A stretch of 64,000 nucleotides of DNA from AP-15 sp963737145 (GCA_963737145.1 CAVTRO010000005.1:62001-126000); one strand, 5' to 3'; counted from the first letter of the stretch, positions 9,172 through 18,887 are shown. Notes: generated by a model from the letters alone, not told the origin. Made by a program: numbers and translations.

Positions 9172-10809
9172 ATGGCTTCGACCAAGAACCAAGGGCAGGG
9201 TGACAACCACGGCGCCAATGCTTCCGTGAATGTGCAGGTGCACGACGGATCGGGCGACGTCGTCAGTGTGAAGGTGCACGACGGATCATCGGGCGACGAT
9301 ATCAGTGTGAAGGTGCACGACGGATCGGGCGACAATGTCAGTGTGACGGTGCACGACGGATCGGGCGACAATGTCAGCGTGCAGGTGCACGACGGATCGG
9401 GCGACGTCGTCAGTGTGAAGGTGCAGGACGGACCATCGGGCGACGATATCAGTGTGAAGGTGCACGACGGATCGGGCGACGATATCAGTGTGAAGGTGCA
9501 CGACGGATCGGGCGGCGTCAGTGTGCAGGTGGACGACGGATCGGGTGGCGACGCGCCTTGTTACTGTCGTGGGACGTCGATCCTGACGCAACGCGGCGAG
9601 GTCAGCGTCGAGGACCTGGCTATCGGTGACCCAGTGATGACGATCTCGGGCGAGGCAAAGCCGATCAAATGGATCGGCCGGCGCAGCTATGCCGGGCGGT
9701 TCATCGCCGGCAACCCCGAGGTGTGGCCGATCGTCGTGCGGGCCGGGGCGCTGGCGCCCGAGATCCCGGTGCGCGATCTGTGGCTGTCGCCGGGGCATGC
9801 GCTGCTTCTCGACGGTGTCTTGGTCCCGGCCGAGCACCTCGTCAATGCACTGACTGTCGTCAGGGCAGACGCGGTCGACCGGGTCGAGTATTTCCATCTC
9901 GAATTCGAAGCGCACGAGGTAATTCTGGCGGAGGGCGCGCCGGCTGAAAGCTACGTCGAATGCGACAACCGGCGGGGCTTTCACAATGCCGATGAGTTCA
10001 CCGCGCTTTACCTGGACGACGCGCGGGCTTCGTTTGGCTATTGCCTGCCGCGGCTGCAGGCGGGGATGGCGGAGCTCGCCGCGATCCGCGCCCGCCTATT
10101 CGAGCGGGCTGCGGCGCTCGGCCATTCGACCACCGCCGACCCTGACCTCCATCTGGTCGTCGATGGGACCGCTGTGGCGGCGCAATCGGTCGCCGAGGAC
10201 CGGCACGTCTTTCATGCTCGATGCGCCGGCGGAGGAGGTTTGGCTCGGCGTCCCGCTGCGGCGTCCCGGCCGAACTGGAACTGCTGTCGAGCGACCGGCG
10301 TTGCTTCGGCGTCTGCGTCGAGCGGCTCGTGCTTGCGCGACGATCATTTGCGGGTCGAAATCGCGCATTCCCATCCCGCACTCTGCGAAGGCTTTCACGA
10401 AGACGAGGAAGGAGTGCGGCGCTGGACTACCGGCATGGGACGGGTTCCCGAACAGTTTCCTGCGCGCCTTTACCGGCGGGTTCAACATCGAGGTGCACTG
10501 CCTGCCGCCACTGCCGGGTTATTCGCTGCGCCCGCAGACTGCAGCGCTCCCGGAGCAGGCCACCCGCCGCGACGGCTTCGCGGCCGGCGGCACGGTCGCA
10601 TTCCCGCGCCGCGCCGATCACGACAGCCGGCAATCGCAAAATCCCGGGCAGCCGCAAGCGGTCGGCGCGACGGACGACCGCCGTTGCCGTATAGCTCGAG
10701 CACCCCCCGCCGCCGTCCCTGGTGCTTCCGCTATGGTCTACGCGGGCGCGGTGTTCAGCTTGCCCCATGCGGTCATTGCGACCCGCGGTGTTGGACCGCG
10801 GGAAAGTAA
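9172..10809 (+). CDS. Repeat-array protein with Hint (hedgehog/intein-type) autoprocessing domain; C-terminal part frameshifted
   Basis: After a polar leader, residues of about 23-125 form nine 12-13-residue units of the type VHDGSGDxVSVK. A Hint_2-type domain follows, starting at the Cys of PCYCRGTSILTQRGEVS and including LAIGDPVMTISGEAKPIKWI and LWLSPGHALLLDG. Hint domains cut or rearrange the peptide bond before their first Cys. The ATG at 9172 has a good ribosome site (GAGGTGATCC). From about 10208 the reading frame degenerates: family-like segments continue in shifted frames (FMLDAPAEEVWLG, VPAELELLSSDRRCFGV, HLRVEIAHSHPALCEGFHED, DGFPNSFLRAFTGGFNIEV). This implies about four single-base insertions before 10442. 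The nominal stop at 10809 is therefore not the original one. The Asp/Gly-rich repeats resemble calcium-binding RTX-like units, so export by the type I system upstream is plausible. Confidence 0.75.
   Translation: MASTKNQGQGDNHGANASVNVQVHDGSGDVVSVKVHDGSSGDDISVKVHDGSGDNVSVTVHDGSGDNVSVQVHDGSGDVVSVKVQDGPSGDDISVKVHDGSGDDISVKVHDGSGGVSVQVDDGSGGDAPCYCRGTSILTQRGEVSVEDLAIGDPVMTISGEAKPIKWIGRRSYAGRFIAGNPEVWPIVVRAGALAPEIPVRDLWLSPGHALLLDGVLVPAEHLVNALTVVRADAVDRVEYFHLEFEAHEVILAEGAPAESYVECDNRRGFHNADEFTALYLDDARASFGYCLPRLQAGMAELAAIRARLFERAAALGHSTTADPDLHLVVDGTAVAAQSVAEDRHVFHARCAGGGGLARRPAAASRPNWNCCRATGVASASASSGSCLRDDHLRVEIAHSHPALCEGFHEDEEGVRRWTTGMGRVPEQFPARLYRRVQHRGALPAATAGLFAAPADCSAPGAGHPPRRLRGRRHGRIPAPRRSRQPAIAKSRAAASGRRDGRPPLPYSSSTPRRRPWCFRYGLRGRGVQLAPCGHCDPRCWTAGK
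9238..9546 (+). repeat. Coding tandem repeat, about nine units of 36-39 bp
   Basis: Units of 36 bp (two of 39 bp) begin GTGCACGACGGATCGGGCGA and end in TCAGTGTGAAG or a close variant. Units 1-3 and 5-7 share the same order of variants (GDVVSVK, SGDDISVK, then a third form), suggesting a three-unit block was duplicated. The third base positions are also conserved, pointing to recent expansion and possible length variation between strains. Confidence 0.9.
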
Positions 10810-10985
10810 TCTCGTCCCCATCGAGGCTCCTCGGCGCCAGATTGCTTCGTTGTACGCTCCTCGCAATGACGCAATCACACTTCTTTCAGTTCTGTACAGT
10901 ATTCTCTCTAAACATAGTTCATCGTTTGATAGATCTTAACTAGTTTACTCGAACCTCACGCCGGTCATTTATTGAAGAGGCTTAG

Positions 10986-13490
10986 ATGGCGCGGACGTCA
11001 ACTCGCGGAAAACGGCAGGGAAAGACGGGATCTTCGGTGGAGCAGTGCGACGCGGCCGCACCCTCCCTGGAGGAGGACATTGCGTCGGCGGCGCCGGTAT
11101 TGGGGCCAATGCCGATCGACCGCGGCCATGAAACTCTCGCGCTGGCGGATCGGGAGATGCTGGTTAGGGGCTGGGAAGGCTCGGCAGTCGACAATGCGCC
11201 GGGACGAGATGGGCCGCCCGCCTTCAAGGCCGTTTCCGCCCCGGTCCAAACCCGTCACCGGCTGCAAGGCCAAATCGATACGGTGGACTGGGCTGCGGTC
11301 AACGGGTGGGTTTGGGACCCGAACCGGCCGGGCAAACGGATTCGCCTCGAATTGGTGGATGGCGAAACTCCGCTGCTCACTACGGTTGCCAGCAGTCATC
11401 GGCCGGAACTGGCAAGGCGCGGCATCGGCGACGGCGGGTACGGCTTTAGCATTCGAATTTCCAAACGAGGTGCTGACGGAAGGCCGCCATACCCTGCACC
11501 TGCGCTGCGCTGACAGCGGCGCGGCCATGCCGGGCTCGCCGATCAATCTCGACTACGACAGCCTCGCCAAGACTCCCGACGTGCTGAACGGCATCGCGGC
11601 AATCCCTGCGGTCGAGGACTTCTCCCACGTTCGGCGCCCCTCACTGGCACACGGATACTGTTCGACATTTCGGACCTGATTTACTACATCGGAGATCACG
11701 CCAATCTCACCGGCATCCAGCGGGTGCAATCAAGCATCGTCCTCGCGATCCTGAGCCACGGGGTACTGCCGCAATCTGCTCTGATCTTCCTGAGCTTTAA
11801 CGCCAGGAGCAGGAATTGGGTCGCAATCCCCACGGGCTTCTTGTTTGCACTACTCCAAGACCTGTTTCTGCCGGTGGCGCAACGCACGGTCAGCTTTCCG
11901 GCCGAAGACGCCCGTTACGGAATATTGCCAGGGGCGAAGGATTTCACCGGGGTCGGCGCGCTCGACAATGGTGCGGCCTCGGTGCTCTGCCTGATGGGCG
12001 CAGCCTGGGTCCAGCAGGACTACTTCCATCGCGTTCTCGCGCTGAAGCGTCAGTTCGGCACGCGGTTCGTCATGACGGTGCATGATCTTATCCCGATCTA
12101 TGCGAGCGACACCTGCGACCAGGACACCGTCGTCGTATTCGAAGAATTCATGCGCCGGGCGCTGCCACACGCCGACCACATTCTCGCCGTGTCGGAAAAT
12201 ACGGCAAATGACGTCAAGCGGTATTCCGCCTCACTGGCGATCCCGGAGCCGCCAATGACCGTAACCAAGAACGGTTCGTCCTTCACGGAATTCCTGCCGG
12301 AGCGAGAGACCCCGGGCGACATCGCAGCGGGGGAGCTGCCGGAGCGCTTCGTACTGTTCGTCGCAACGATCGAAGGACGCAAAAATCACCAGCTGATCCT
12401 CGACATCTGGCGCCGCATGATGGACGAGGGCGACGATCCGCCCCATCTGGTCTGCGTCGGCCGTCTGGGCTGGAAATCTACCACCTTCATCAGCACCGTT
12501 GTCGAGAGCGGCTACCTCGGCGGCAGGATCCATCTGTTGCGCGACATCTGCGACGCGGATCTGAGGCTGCTGTACAGCCGATGCCTGTTTACGCTGTGCC
12601 CTTCCTTCTACGAGGGATGGGGGCTGCCGGTTGGCGAGGCGCTGGCAATGGGCAAGATCTGCGTCTGCAGCGACCGCGCATCGCTGCCCGAGGTCGCCGG
12701 CGAATTTGGCGTGTACATCGACATCGACGACCGCGACGCCTCACTGGCGACAATCCGCGGGTTGCTGAGCGACAGCGCAGCGCGGGACCGATTGGAAGCG
12801 AAAATCCGCCGCGGCTACGAGCCGGTTACGTGGCATTCGGTGGCTAAGAGCGTCGTCGCTGCCTGCCAGAGCGCCGCCGGGGTCGTTTGGCAGCAGCCGT
12901 ACCCCTATACGACCATTCCCTATTCGAGCGAAATAAGCTTCGGCAAGCTGGACCGCGACGTCGACGGCACCGGCGAGGCCGTATTGGCCAAAATCGAACG
13001 CACGCGGCGCGGGCTGTTTTTGGGCGAACTGCTGCAAGAGCAGAATTTTCTGCGCGGCGAGGAGATCCGCTCGCACGGCTACTGGGCCTACCCGGAAGAC
13101 TGGGGCACTTGGGCTTGCCACGCCGGCGGCGACATCGCCGTCGCGCTGCCGCCGAGCGACAGCGTGCTCTTCGACGTGTTTCTCCGGGTCCGGGTCAGCG
13201 GCCTCCTCACCGAGCATCCGGTGAAGTTCTCGGCCAACGGCACGCCTGTCTGGAGCGCACCGATCGGTCAAGGGTCGCGCAATATCCATTTCCGCGTCCG
13301 CAAACAGACCCTCGGGACCGGCTGCTGGCGGCTGCGCATCTGCGCCGAGCTCGCCCTGTCCGCCGAGCCGCGCAGCCAGATCGCCGCCCTCGATGCCCGG
13401 GTGCCGACGATCGGGTTCGAGCGGCTTGTGGTGGTGCCCGAAAATGATCTGAAAACGCGGGTAGATATATTGTACGCGCTGTCTTTTTGA
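10986..13490 (+). pseudogene. Glycosyltransferase family 4 with N-terminal accessory domain, broken by two frameshifts
   Basis: Three frames join into one gene of about 835 codons. Frame 10986-11513 carries an accessory domain (GQIDTVDWAAVNGWVWDPN, then RRGIGDGGYGF). It continues one base shifted (NEVLTEGRHTLHLRC, GSPINLDYDS) to about 11640. The rest lies in the original frame, starting GTRILFDISDLIYYIGDH and running to 13490. The main part is a GT4 enzyme (VTVHDLIPIY-like MTVHDLIPIYAS, FVATIEGRKNHQLI, CPSFYEGWGLPVGEALAMG) plus a C-terminal beta-rich region with YWAYPEDWGTWAC. The shift near 11455 looks like an extra T. If the frameshifts are real, only the part from about 11724 could be made, and it keeps most of the catalytic domain. 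Confidence 0.75.
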
Positions 13491-13571
13491 CGGAGTGTTT
13501 CCGACAGGGGAAATTAAGTGTTAGCAGCAGATGCCCTCGATGACATTTAGCTTATCTAGCAATATCCCATT

Positions 13572-15975
13572 GTGGAGTGGTGCGGGTTGCTAATTAGTAT
13601 AAGGAAAAAATTTGTGTTCATCGCAAATCTAAAGACGGCTTCTACTTCGATTGAGACCACCCTGAAGCCGTTCTCGGACATTGCATTAACAAAATCCGAA
13701 GAGGGAAAACATATGCCTTTTCGGGTTATCGAAGAGCGGTTTGGACGGATTTTTGCCGATGTGGGCAGACAGAAATTATTGATCTTCGGGGTAATGAGAA
13801 ATTCTGTCGATTTTATTATAAGTTTATACAACTCCCACACAAACGATAAATTTAAGACAGACGCTCATTTGTACACAGGTGATATGAACTTCGAACAGTT
13901 CATTGCAAAATGGATAGAAACCAACTCTGATCAAGTTCGACCACAGTTTACACGCTTTCTCGATAGACAAGGTAAAATAGGAGCCGATTATATCATATCC
14001 TATGAGAAACTCGTCGAGGGGTTGAATTATGTGGCATCGGTTATCGACGTTCCTGCTTTGGTAAAACTACACATCGAGAATGTAAGCGGCCAAAGGCTCC
14101 GACGGAGTGATCTTTCCGAGAAACAGCTGGCCTGGATCTCTCGTCAATTTAAGCAAGACGAGGAATTCGGGGCGCAATTTTGTGATCGCAGACTCCGCGA
14201 CAATTTCGATCCGTCTGAAGGCACAAGGAGCTTAGCAGCTACTGGAGGTATCACGTCGCCGATTCCGCAGAATGGAGCAATTTCAGCGGTGACCACCACG
14301 ATGATTAGACCGCAATCGCAATCGAAACTAACCGCGACGAGCAATGCGCAAAAAGGCGAGGCCACCTGCATACGTTTTTTGCAGACTTCCGATCAAGGTA
14401 AATACAGGGGTCTGTTAGATTTGACTTCTCGTACTGTCTCAGAATACTGTAGTCGTCACAAATATGACTATGAAATTTTTCTGGGAGTCTATAGAGGATA
14501 CTTTCCCTGGCAAGCGACTTATAACCGTATACCACTGCTGAGGCGGATTGCCCGGAGCGGTTATAAAGGGTGGGTTTGCTATATGGACGCGGACGCTTTT
14601 ATCGCCGATCTTGACTTCAGCCTTGCCGAGTACCTGAGTGACAAGAGTGAGATTGCGTTTATTGCCACGACCGATCGTCCTCTCGAACCGGAACGGCCCT
14701 ACTGGTTGATCAACGCTGGTGTTTTTCTTCTCAACCTCGCCCATCCGACCGGACAACATATTATCGATGAATGGGCTACAAGATTTGAAGCAATCACCGA
14801 TCGACAACTGAGTGAAGCTGTTGAGTGGACGCAGATTTCTAACGACCAGGATTTGTTACAGGGGCTTTTGCGCGACCTGCCTGGGGCTGAAACATGTACT
14901 ATAACGCAGCGTGGTAAGTCGGCTTTGTTAAATTATGCAGACGGATTATTTATTAGGCAATTTCTGAGACGCGGAAAAAATCTTCAGAAAAGGATTGACT
15001 TGCTTCGCGCCGAGACAGATCAAGTCCTGGGGCTCGCTTTGCGGCAACCGGGCCGTGAACATTTGCTGGCGCCTCAGCTGATACGTTCGCTTTATCGCTT
15101 GTTATTGCTTAGAGAGCCCGATACCGATGGACTCAGAGATCATGTAGAATGGATAAATAGCGGCGTACCCATCGAAAAGATCGTGCAAGGATTACTGGAA
15201 TCGAGCGAATTCATTAGCAATCGGCCCCGGTTCGTACAAAACTATTTGCCGGACGTCGACAATTTCTCCAGGTCTGGCGTTGCGCTGGCGAGCAATCTCA
15301 CCAGCTTGGCCAACAAATACCAGTCTGACAAAGGCACATTGCAGGGGAAAACTCCTCACAAATACACGTATCTGTATGATCTTATTTTAGATCGCTACAG
15401 AAATTCAGAAATAAATATTTTGGAGCTCGGGCTAGCGGCTGGCGGTCCGGAGGTCGGCGGGCCAGTCGATCGCAATGTAGAATTCTCCTTCAGCCCGGAT
15501 GTGGCTCGATTATTTCCCACGCGGGAAGGTGTACGGGTTCGACATCTCTGATTTTTCTCATGTTAAACACCCCCGCTTCATATTTGTACGCGGAGACGGC
15601 GGTTCCGCGGAGGACATGAACAGACTGGCGCATACGGCCTCCGTGTTTGACATTATTTTAGATGATGGATCGCACGCCTCCTATCACCAGCAACTCGCGT
15701 TCAAGCACCTCTTCCCGCGATTGCGCTCTGGTGGCACCTATATTATCGAGGATCTTCAGTGGCAATCTCCGTCGTTCGAGGGGAAATCGCCTTTGCTACC
15801 TAAAACACGAGATTTCATGATTAACTATTTCGAGCACAATAAATATGTTAAAAACGAGCTTCTCACAGAAGATTTCATGTGCTTCGTCAAGGAAAATTTG
15901 ACTTCATACGCGTGGTTCCCAGCCTTTGATGGCAAGGCGAGCCCGGCGAAGCTCTTCGTTTTCCGCAAGATCTAA
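13572..15975 (+). pseudogene. Four-domain gene: sulfotransferase, glycosyltransferase, DUF4214, methyltransferase (one frameshift)
   Basis: Residues 1-200 resemble a PAPS-dependent sulfotransferase (FVFIANLKTASTSIETTLK as phosphosulfate loop, VMRNSVDFIISLYN as 3'-phosphate site). About 265-470 is a GT-A-like transferase of the GMA12/MNN10 kind with the acid triad in CYMDADAFIADLD and YWLINAGVFLLNL. About 490-560 matches DUF4214 (LYRLLLLREPDTDGLRDHVE). The C-terminus is a Methyltransf_24-like domain (ILELGLAAGG, VYGFDISDFSHV, FDIILDDGSHASYHQQLAF). The frame changes by one base at about 15485-15499; the 3' frame ends at 15975. The length 2404 fits one inserted base. Start is GTG 13572. Base composition is strikingly AT-rich against its neighbours, a mark of horizontal transfer. 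Confidence 0.75.
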
Positions 15976-16178
15976 ATAATGTAATGCCCTATTCGGTCGG
16001 GCGGGGCAGCTATGGGCATTGGTCTTCACGTTTTGAACTTCCTACTCGGCTTCAGGAGGTAGTAATCTAGGCGACACTTTTTTGCGCGGGGCGCTAGGGA
16101 TTTCGCGTTGCGAATCGCCCCACCAACGACGCCACGCCGTGACGATTCGTCGTTGTCAGCCCTCGCGGATAGGCGAAA

Positions 16179-17459
16179 TTACCGGGCCTTCCTCAACGCC
16201 TGAGTTGCCTCGCCGGCGAGGCGGAGATACATGTCGTTGGTCGCGGTGCGACAACCGTCGGCATCCAGCGCGAGGAGGTCGGCGCCGACCGGCTCGTGAC
16301 TCGGATCGACCCCGAGCTTGAAGATCGCGGTCCCTTCATTGATCTCGTCGAACATGGCCGTATAGAGCATCTGCGCGCCGGCCTTGATCGCACTGTCGAT
16401 CTGGCGCTGATAGAACGCGCCGCACCGCCGCGGGATGAAGTTGAGCGGCGATTTGCGCGTCCAACTCCAGGAGAAGCCAGGATATAACACTGGCATGTAT
16501 TCGATGCCCAGGCGACCGGTTTCGGCGATGTCCGGGATCAGCCGCAGCTGCGCGAAGGAATCGGCGCCGTTGTCGTCCTTGTACCGGCCGACGGTCCACG
16601 GGCTGATCACGTCGAGCGAACGGTAGACCGCGGCCCATTCGGGTTCGGTGCGCGAGTCGGTGTAGTGGCCGTCGCTGCCGAGATTGCGCCATGAGGCCGG
16701 GACGCCACCCAGGACCGTCGCCGGGACGCTTGCGGTGCGGAAATAGCGGATGATCGCCGACGCCTGGTCAGCTGATACGTCGCGGTCCTTGAACCCAAGC
16801 CCCCAGACGGCGACGACCGGCTTACCGCGGTCGAAGATGTAGGCCGGGCTATCGGTGAGGTGGAACTCGCCGGTCAGGTGCCGCCAATCCTGCTCGATGG
16901 CCTGCAACGCCGCGGCGCCGTTCATGCCTGAAACATCGTACATAACGAAAAAGCCGCGGCGGCTCGCCTCGGCCCCCGATCGAGCGTTGCCCAGTACGGT
17001 ATCGAAATCCCGCTGAAGGTCCGCATGGGCAAGGCTCGTCACGAACCGTTGCATGGCGGCGCCGTCGATGCCGTATTGATTCATCCAGGCGAAATGGCGC
17101 GCGACGGTTTTCGCGTTTTGGTCGGAGAACAGAAAGGCCGACGCACCGGAAGGCAGGTGGAAGGCGGTCGGGCAGCGTTCGTCCGCGTCGAGCTCGGAGG
17201 TGTCCGGCCATAGATCGACCGCGAGCGAATTCGGATCCTGCGGGTCGCTGCCGCCACGGAACCAATGCCCCCAGCCAACACCGACGGCGCCATCACCGGG
17301 GCAGGCGAACCATCCCTGGTAGCCGGCGACGTGGATGCCACGCAGCGTAGTGTAGAAATGGGCCGCGCCGCCCGCCGCCTGGGTCCACGCCAGGCCCGAG
17401 GGGAAAACCATCAGCGCTTGCAAAAGCAAGGCAAAGTATCCACGCGTGTGACGCAGCAT
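16179..17459 (-). CDS. Secreted glycoside hydrolase, GH99/GH71-like
   Basis: A 426-residue protein with an N-terminal signal peptide (about 1-28: Arg, then LLLQALMVFPSGLA, cut near WTQAAG). Landmarks are VAGYQGWFACPGDG and VGWGHWFRGG near the N-terminus, WPDTSELD, and the C-terminal AMFDEINEGTAIFK. The latter matches the Glu-containing acid/base region of endo-mannosidase-like GH99 and GH71 relatives annotated as xylosidase/arabinosidase. It faces the surface-glycan island in the opposite orientation (203 bases between the stops). It could trim or turn over the exported glycan; that is inference from position. Confidence 0.78.
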   Translation of the reverse strand: MLRHTRGYFALLLQALMVFPSGLAWTQAAGGAAHFYTTLRGIHVAGYQGWFACPGDGAVGVGWGHWFRGGSDPQDPNSLAVDLWPDTSELDADERCPTAFHLPSGASAFLFSDQNAKTVARHFAWMNQYGIDGAAMQRFVTSLAHADLQRDFDTVLGNARSGAEASRRGFFVMYDVSGMNGAAALQAIEQDWRHLTGEFHLTDSPAYIFDRGKPVVAVWGLGFKDRDVSADQASAIIRYFRTASVPATVLGGVPASWRNLGSDGHYTDSRTEPEWAAVYRSLDVISPWTVGRYKDDNGADSFAQLRLIPDIAETGRLGIEYMPVLYPGFSWSWTRKSPLNFIPRRCGAFYQRQIDSAIKAGAQMLYTAMFDEINEGTAIFKLGVDPSHEPVGADLLALDADGCRTATNDMYLRLAGEATQALRKAR

Positions 17460-17699
17460 AAGCCTTCCCTCAGAAGCGGGTGCGCCGACGGCAGAGTCGC
17501 GGCACCAGATTACATCTTGATCACGTCATGGAACGGGCGCCACGAGGGCGGCGAGCTCGAAGCCTCGGTCGAGTATGGGTCCCGCATCCTCGACGGCACG
17601 GCAGCGTTCTCGCGACAGTTCCTCGCCCGGCGGAGGTGACTCGCGAGCTCGCCGGCGACGAGGGTCAGCGGCACCAAAGCCGCGTTCGCTTCAACCTCC

Positions 17700-18050
17700 T
17701 CATGCATGCACCTCGCCGACGACTCGGATGCAGCCATGTGCGCGATCGCGTGGCTTCGCTCTGACCGTGATCTCTACATCCTGCCCGAGCGCGGTCAGCA
17801 GGCGCATCAGCCGGTCGCTCGAAAAGTTCGCGAGGCGTCCGTTGAGGAGCGCAGATACCTTCGGCTGATCGATGCCCATGAGCGAGGCTGCGGCGGCCTG
17901 GGTCAAGCGCCGGCGCTTGATCACCCTGCGGATGTGGCTTGCAAGCTGCGCCTTGGTCAGCTCCTCGTCGGGTTCCGGCAACCCCATATCAGCGAAAACG
18001 TTGCCGCTGCCCGCGGTCACCGGGATGTCGGCTTCTCGCTTTTTGACCAT
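17700..18050 (-). CDS. XRE-family HTH protein, HigA-like antitoxin
   Basis: A 116-residue protein with a helix-turn-helix at about 37-95 (LASHIRRVIKRRRLTQAAAA, MGIDQPKVSALLNGRL, then FSSDRLMRLLTALGQDVEI). This is the pattern of antitoxins partnered with phage Gp49-like/RelE-type toxins. It overlaps the 3' end of the toxin gene upstream by 34 bases, the usual toxin-first HigBA order. It would repress its own promoter and neutralise the toxin. Confidence 0.85.
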   Translation of the reverse strand: MVKKREADIPVTAGSGNVFADMGLPEPDEELTKAQLASHIRRVIKRRRLTQAAAASLMGIDQPKVSALLNGRLANFSSDRLMRLLTALGQDVEITVRAKPRDRAHGCIRVVGEVHA

Positions 18051-18378
18051 TGCTCGTAATCCTCTCTCGCTCTTTTGAACCGCCGGTGGATCAGGTCCAG
18101 TTCCGCCTTGGGCGTGGCGATGCCCCGCTTGGATTTTTTCTGGAACGCGTGCAACACATAGACTGCTTTGGTAAAGCGCACCGTGTAAACGGCGCGGAAC
18201 GTGTCGCCGTCAAAGTCGTCCAGGATTTCCAACACACCGGCATCGCCAAATCCCTTCAGAGGCTTCGCGTAGGGCGCCTTGCGGCCGATCTGGGCTTCCC
18301 ACAGCGCGCCGCCAACCCGCCGCCGGACCTCCTCCGGAAAGCCGCTCAGGTCCTCCTTCTGCTGCCGACCCAGCGCAC
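18017..18378 (-). pseudogene. HigB-like (phage Gp49-type) toxin with N-terminal frameshift
   Basis: The in-frame part from 18235 (GTG) reads LEILDDFDGDTFRAVYTVRF and FQKKSKRGIATPKAELDLI, typical of Gp49-like HigB RNases. Upstream in the same frame the family sequence continues (FPEEVRRRVGGALWEAQIGR, APYAKPLKGFGDAGV). The expected start VRWVGSS lies in another frame after a GTG at 18378. One base seems to be missing near 18358-18362 (AGCAGAAGGAGG). The total of 362 bases fits a 120-residue protein minus one base. If real, the toxin is inactivated while the antitoxin is intact. Confidence 0.65.
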
Positions 18379-18702
18379 CGGTTTGGGCTGGTCTTAGCCG
18401 GATGACTCTACCATTTCTCGGACGTTGAATTTATGCCTGTTCAGGCATTGATTCAAGTAATTCTGGTGTTCAGACCTATTCGCAAGATTGCCTGCAGGGA
18501 GTACTGGCGGGTGTGATGATCTGCACCGTGCTGGATCGGCAAACCCGCTGGGCTCCCTGCTCCGCAGCCGCGATACAGCGCCCCACAAAAGGCCAACTTC
18601 CGTGTTAGGATTCTCCCCTTTATCGGATTTTGACAGGCGGAGAGATGGGTCTGTTTCACGTTCCCTTTCCCGAGGACATAACCAGACTCATCCACCTCGC
18701 AA

Positions 18703-18849
18703 TTCCCTGCCAATTCCCTGCCGGAGCGCGCGGCAGGGAAACGGAATTCCCTGCCATGATACGACGATTCGCCCGCAAGCTGTTGGTTTTGCAGGACATA
18801 GTACCGCAGATGGAAAAAATCTTCCCGTGGTTTCCCGGTCGGCAGGGAA
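18703..18849. repeat. Cluster of a 9-bp motif TTCCCTGCC in both orientations
   Basis: Five copies occur: direct at 18703-18711, 18714-18722 and 18747-18755, inverted (GGCAGGGAA) at 18732-18740 and 18841-18849. The first two are part of the tandem AATTCCCTGCC-CAATTCCCTGCC. The enclosing stretch 18379-18887 contains only short open frames with no recognisable family, so I treat it as non-coding. Function unknown: it may be a protein-binding array or the debris of a repeated element. Confidence 0.55.
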
Positions 18850-18887
18850 ATTCGTGGGACTTCGGAGCCCGGCCAGGCGATCGCCCC

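Noticed and set aside
9238..9546. CRISPR-like regular repeats
   Set aside because: The repeats are contiguous, in frame and code for a regular peptide; there are no unique spacers or cas genes.
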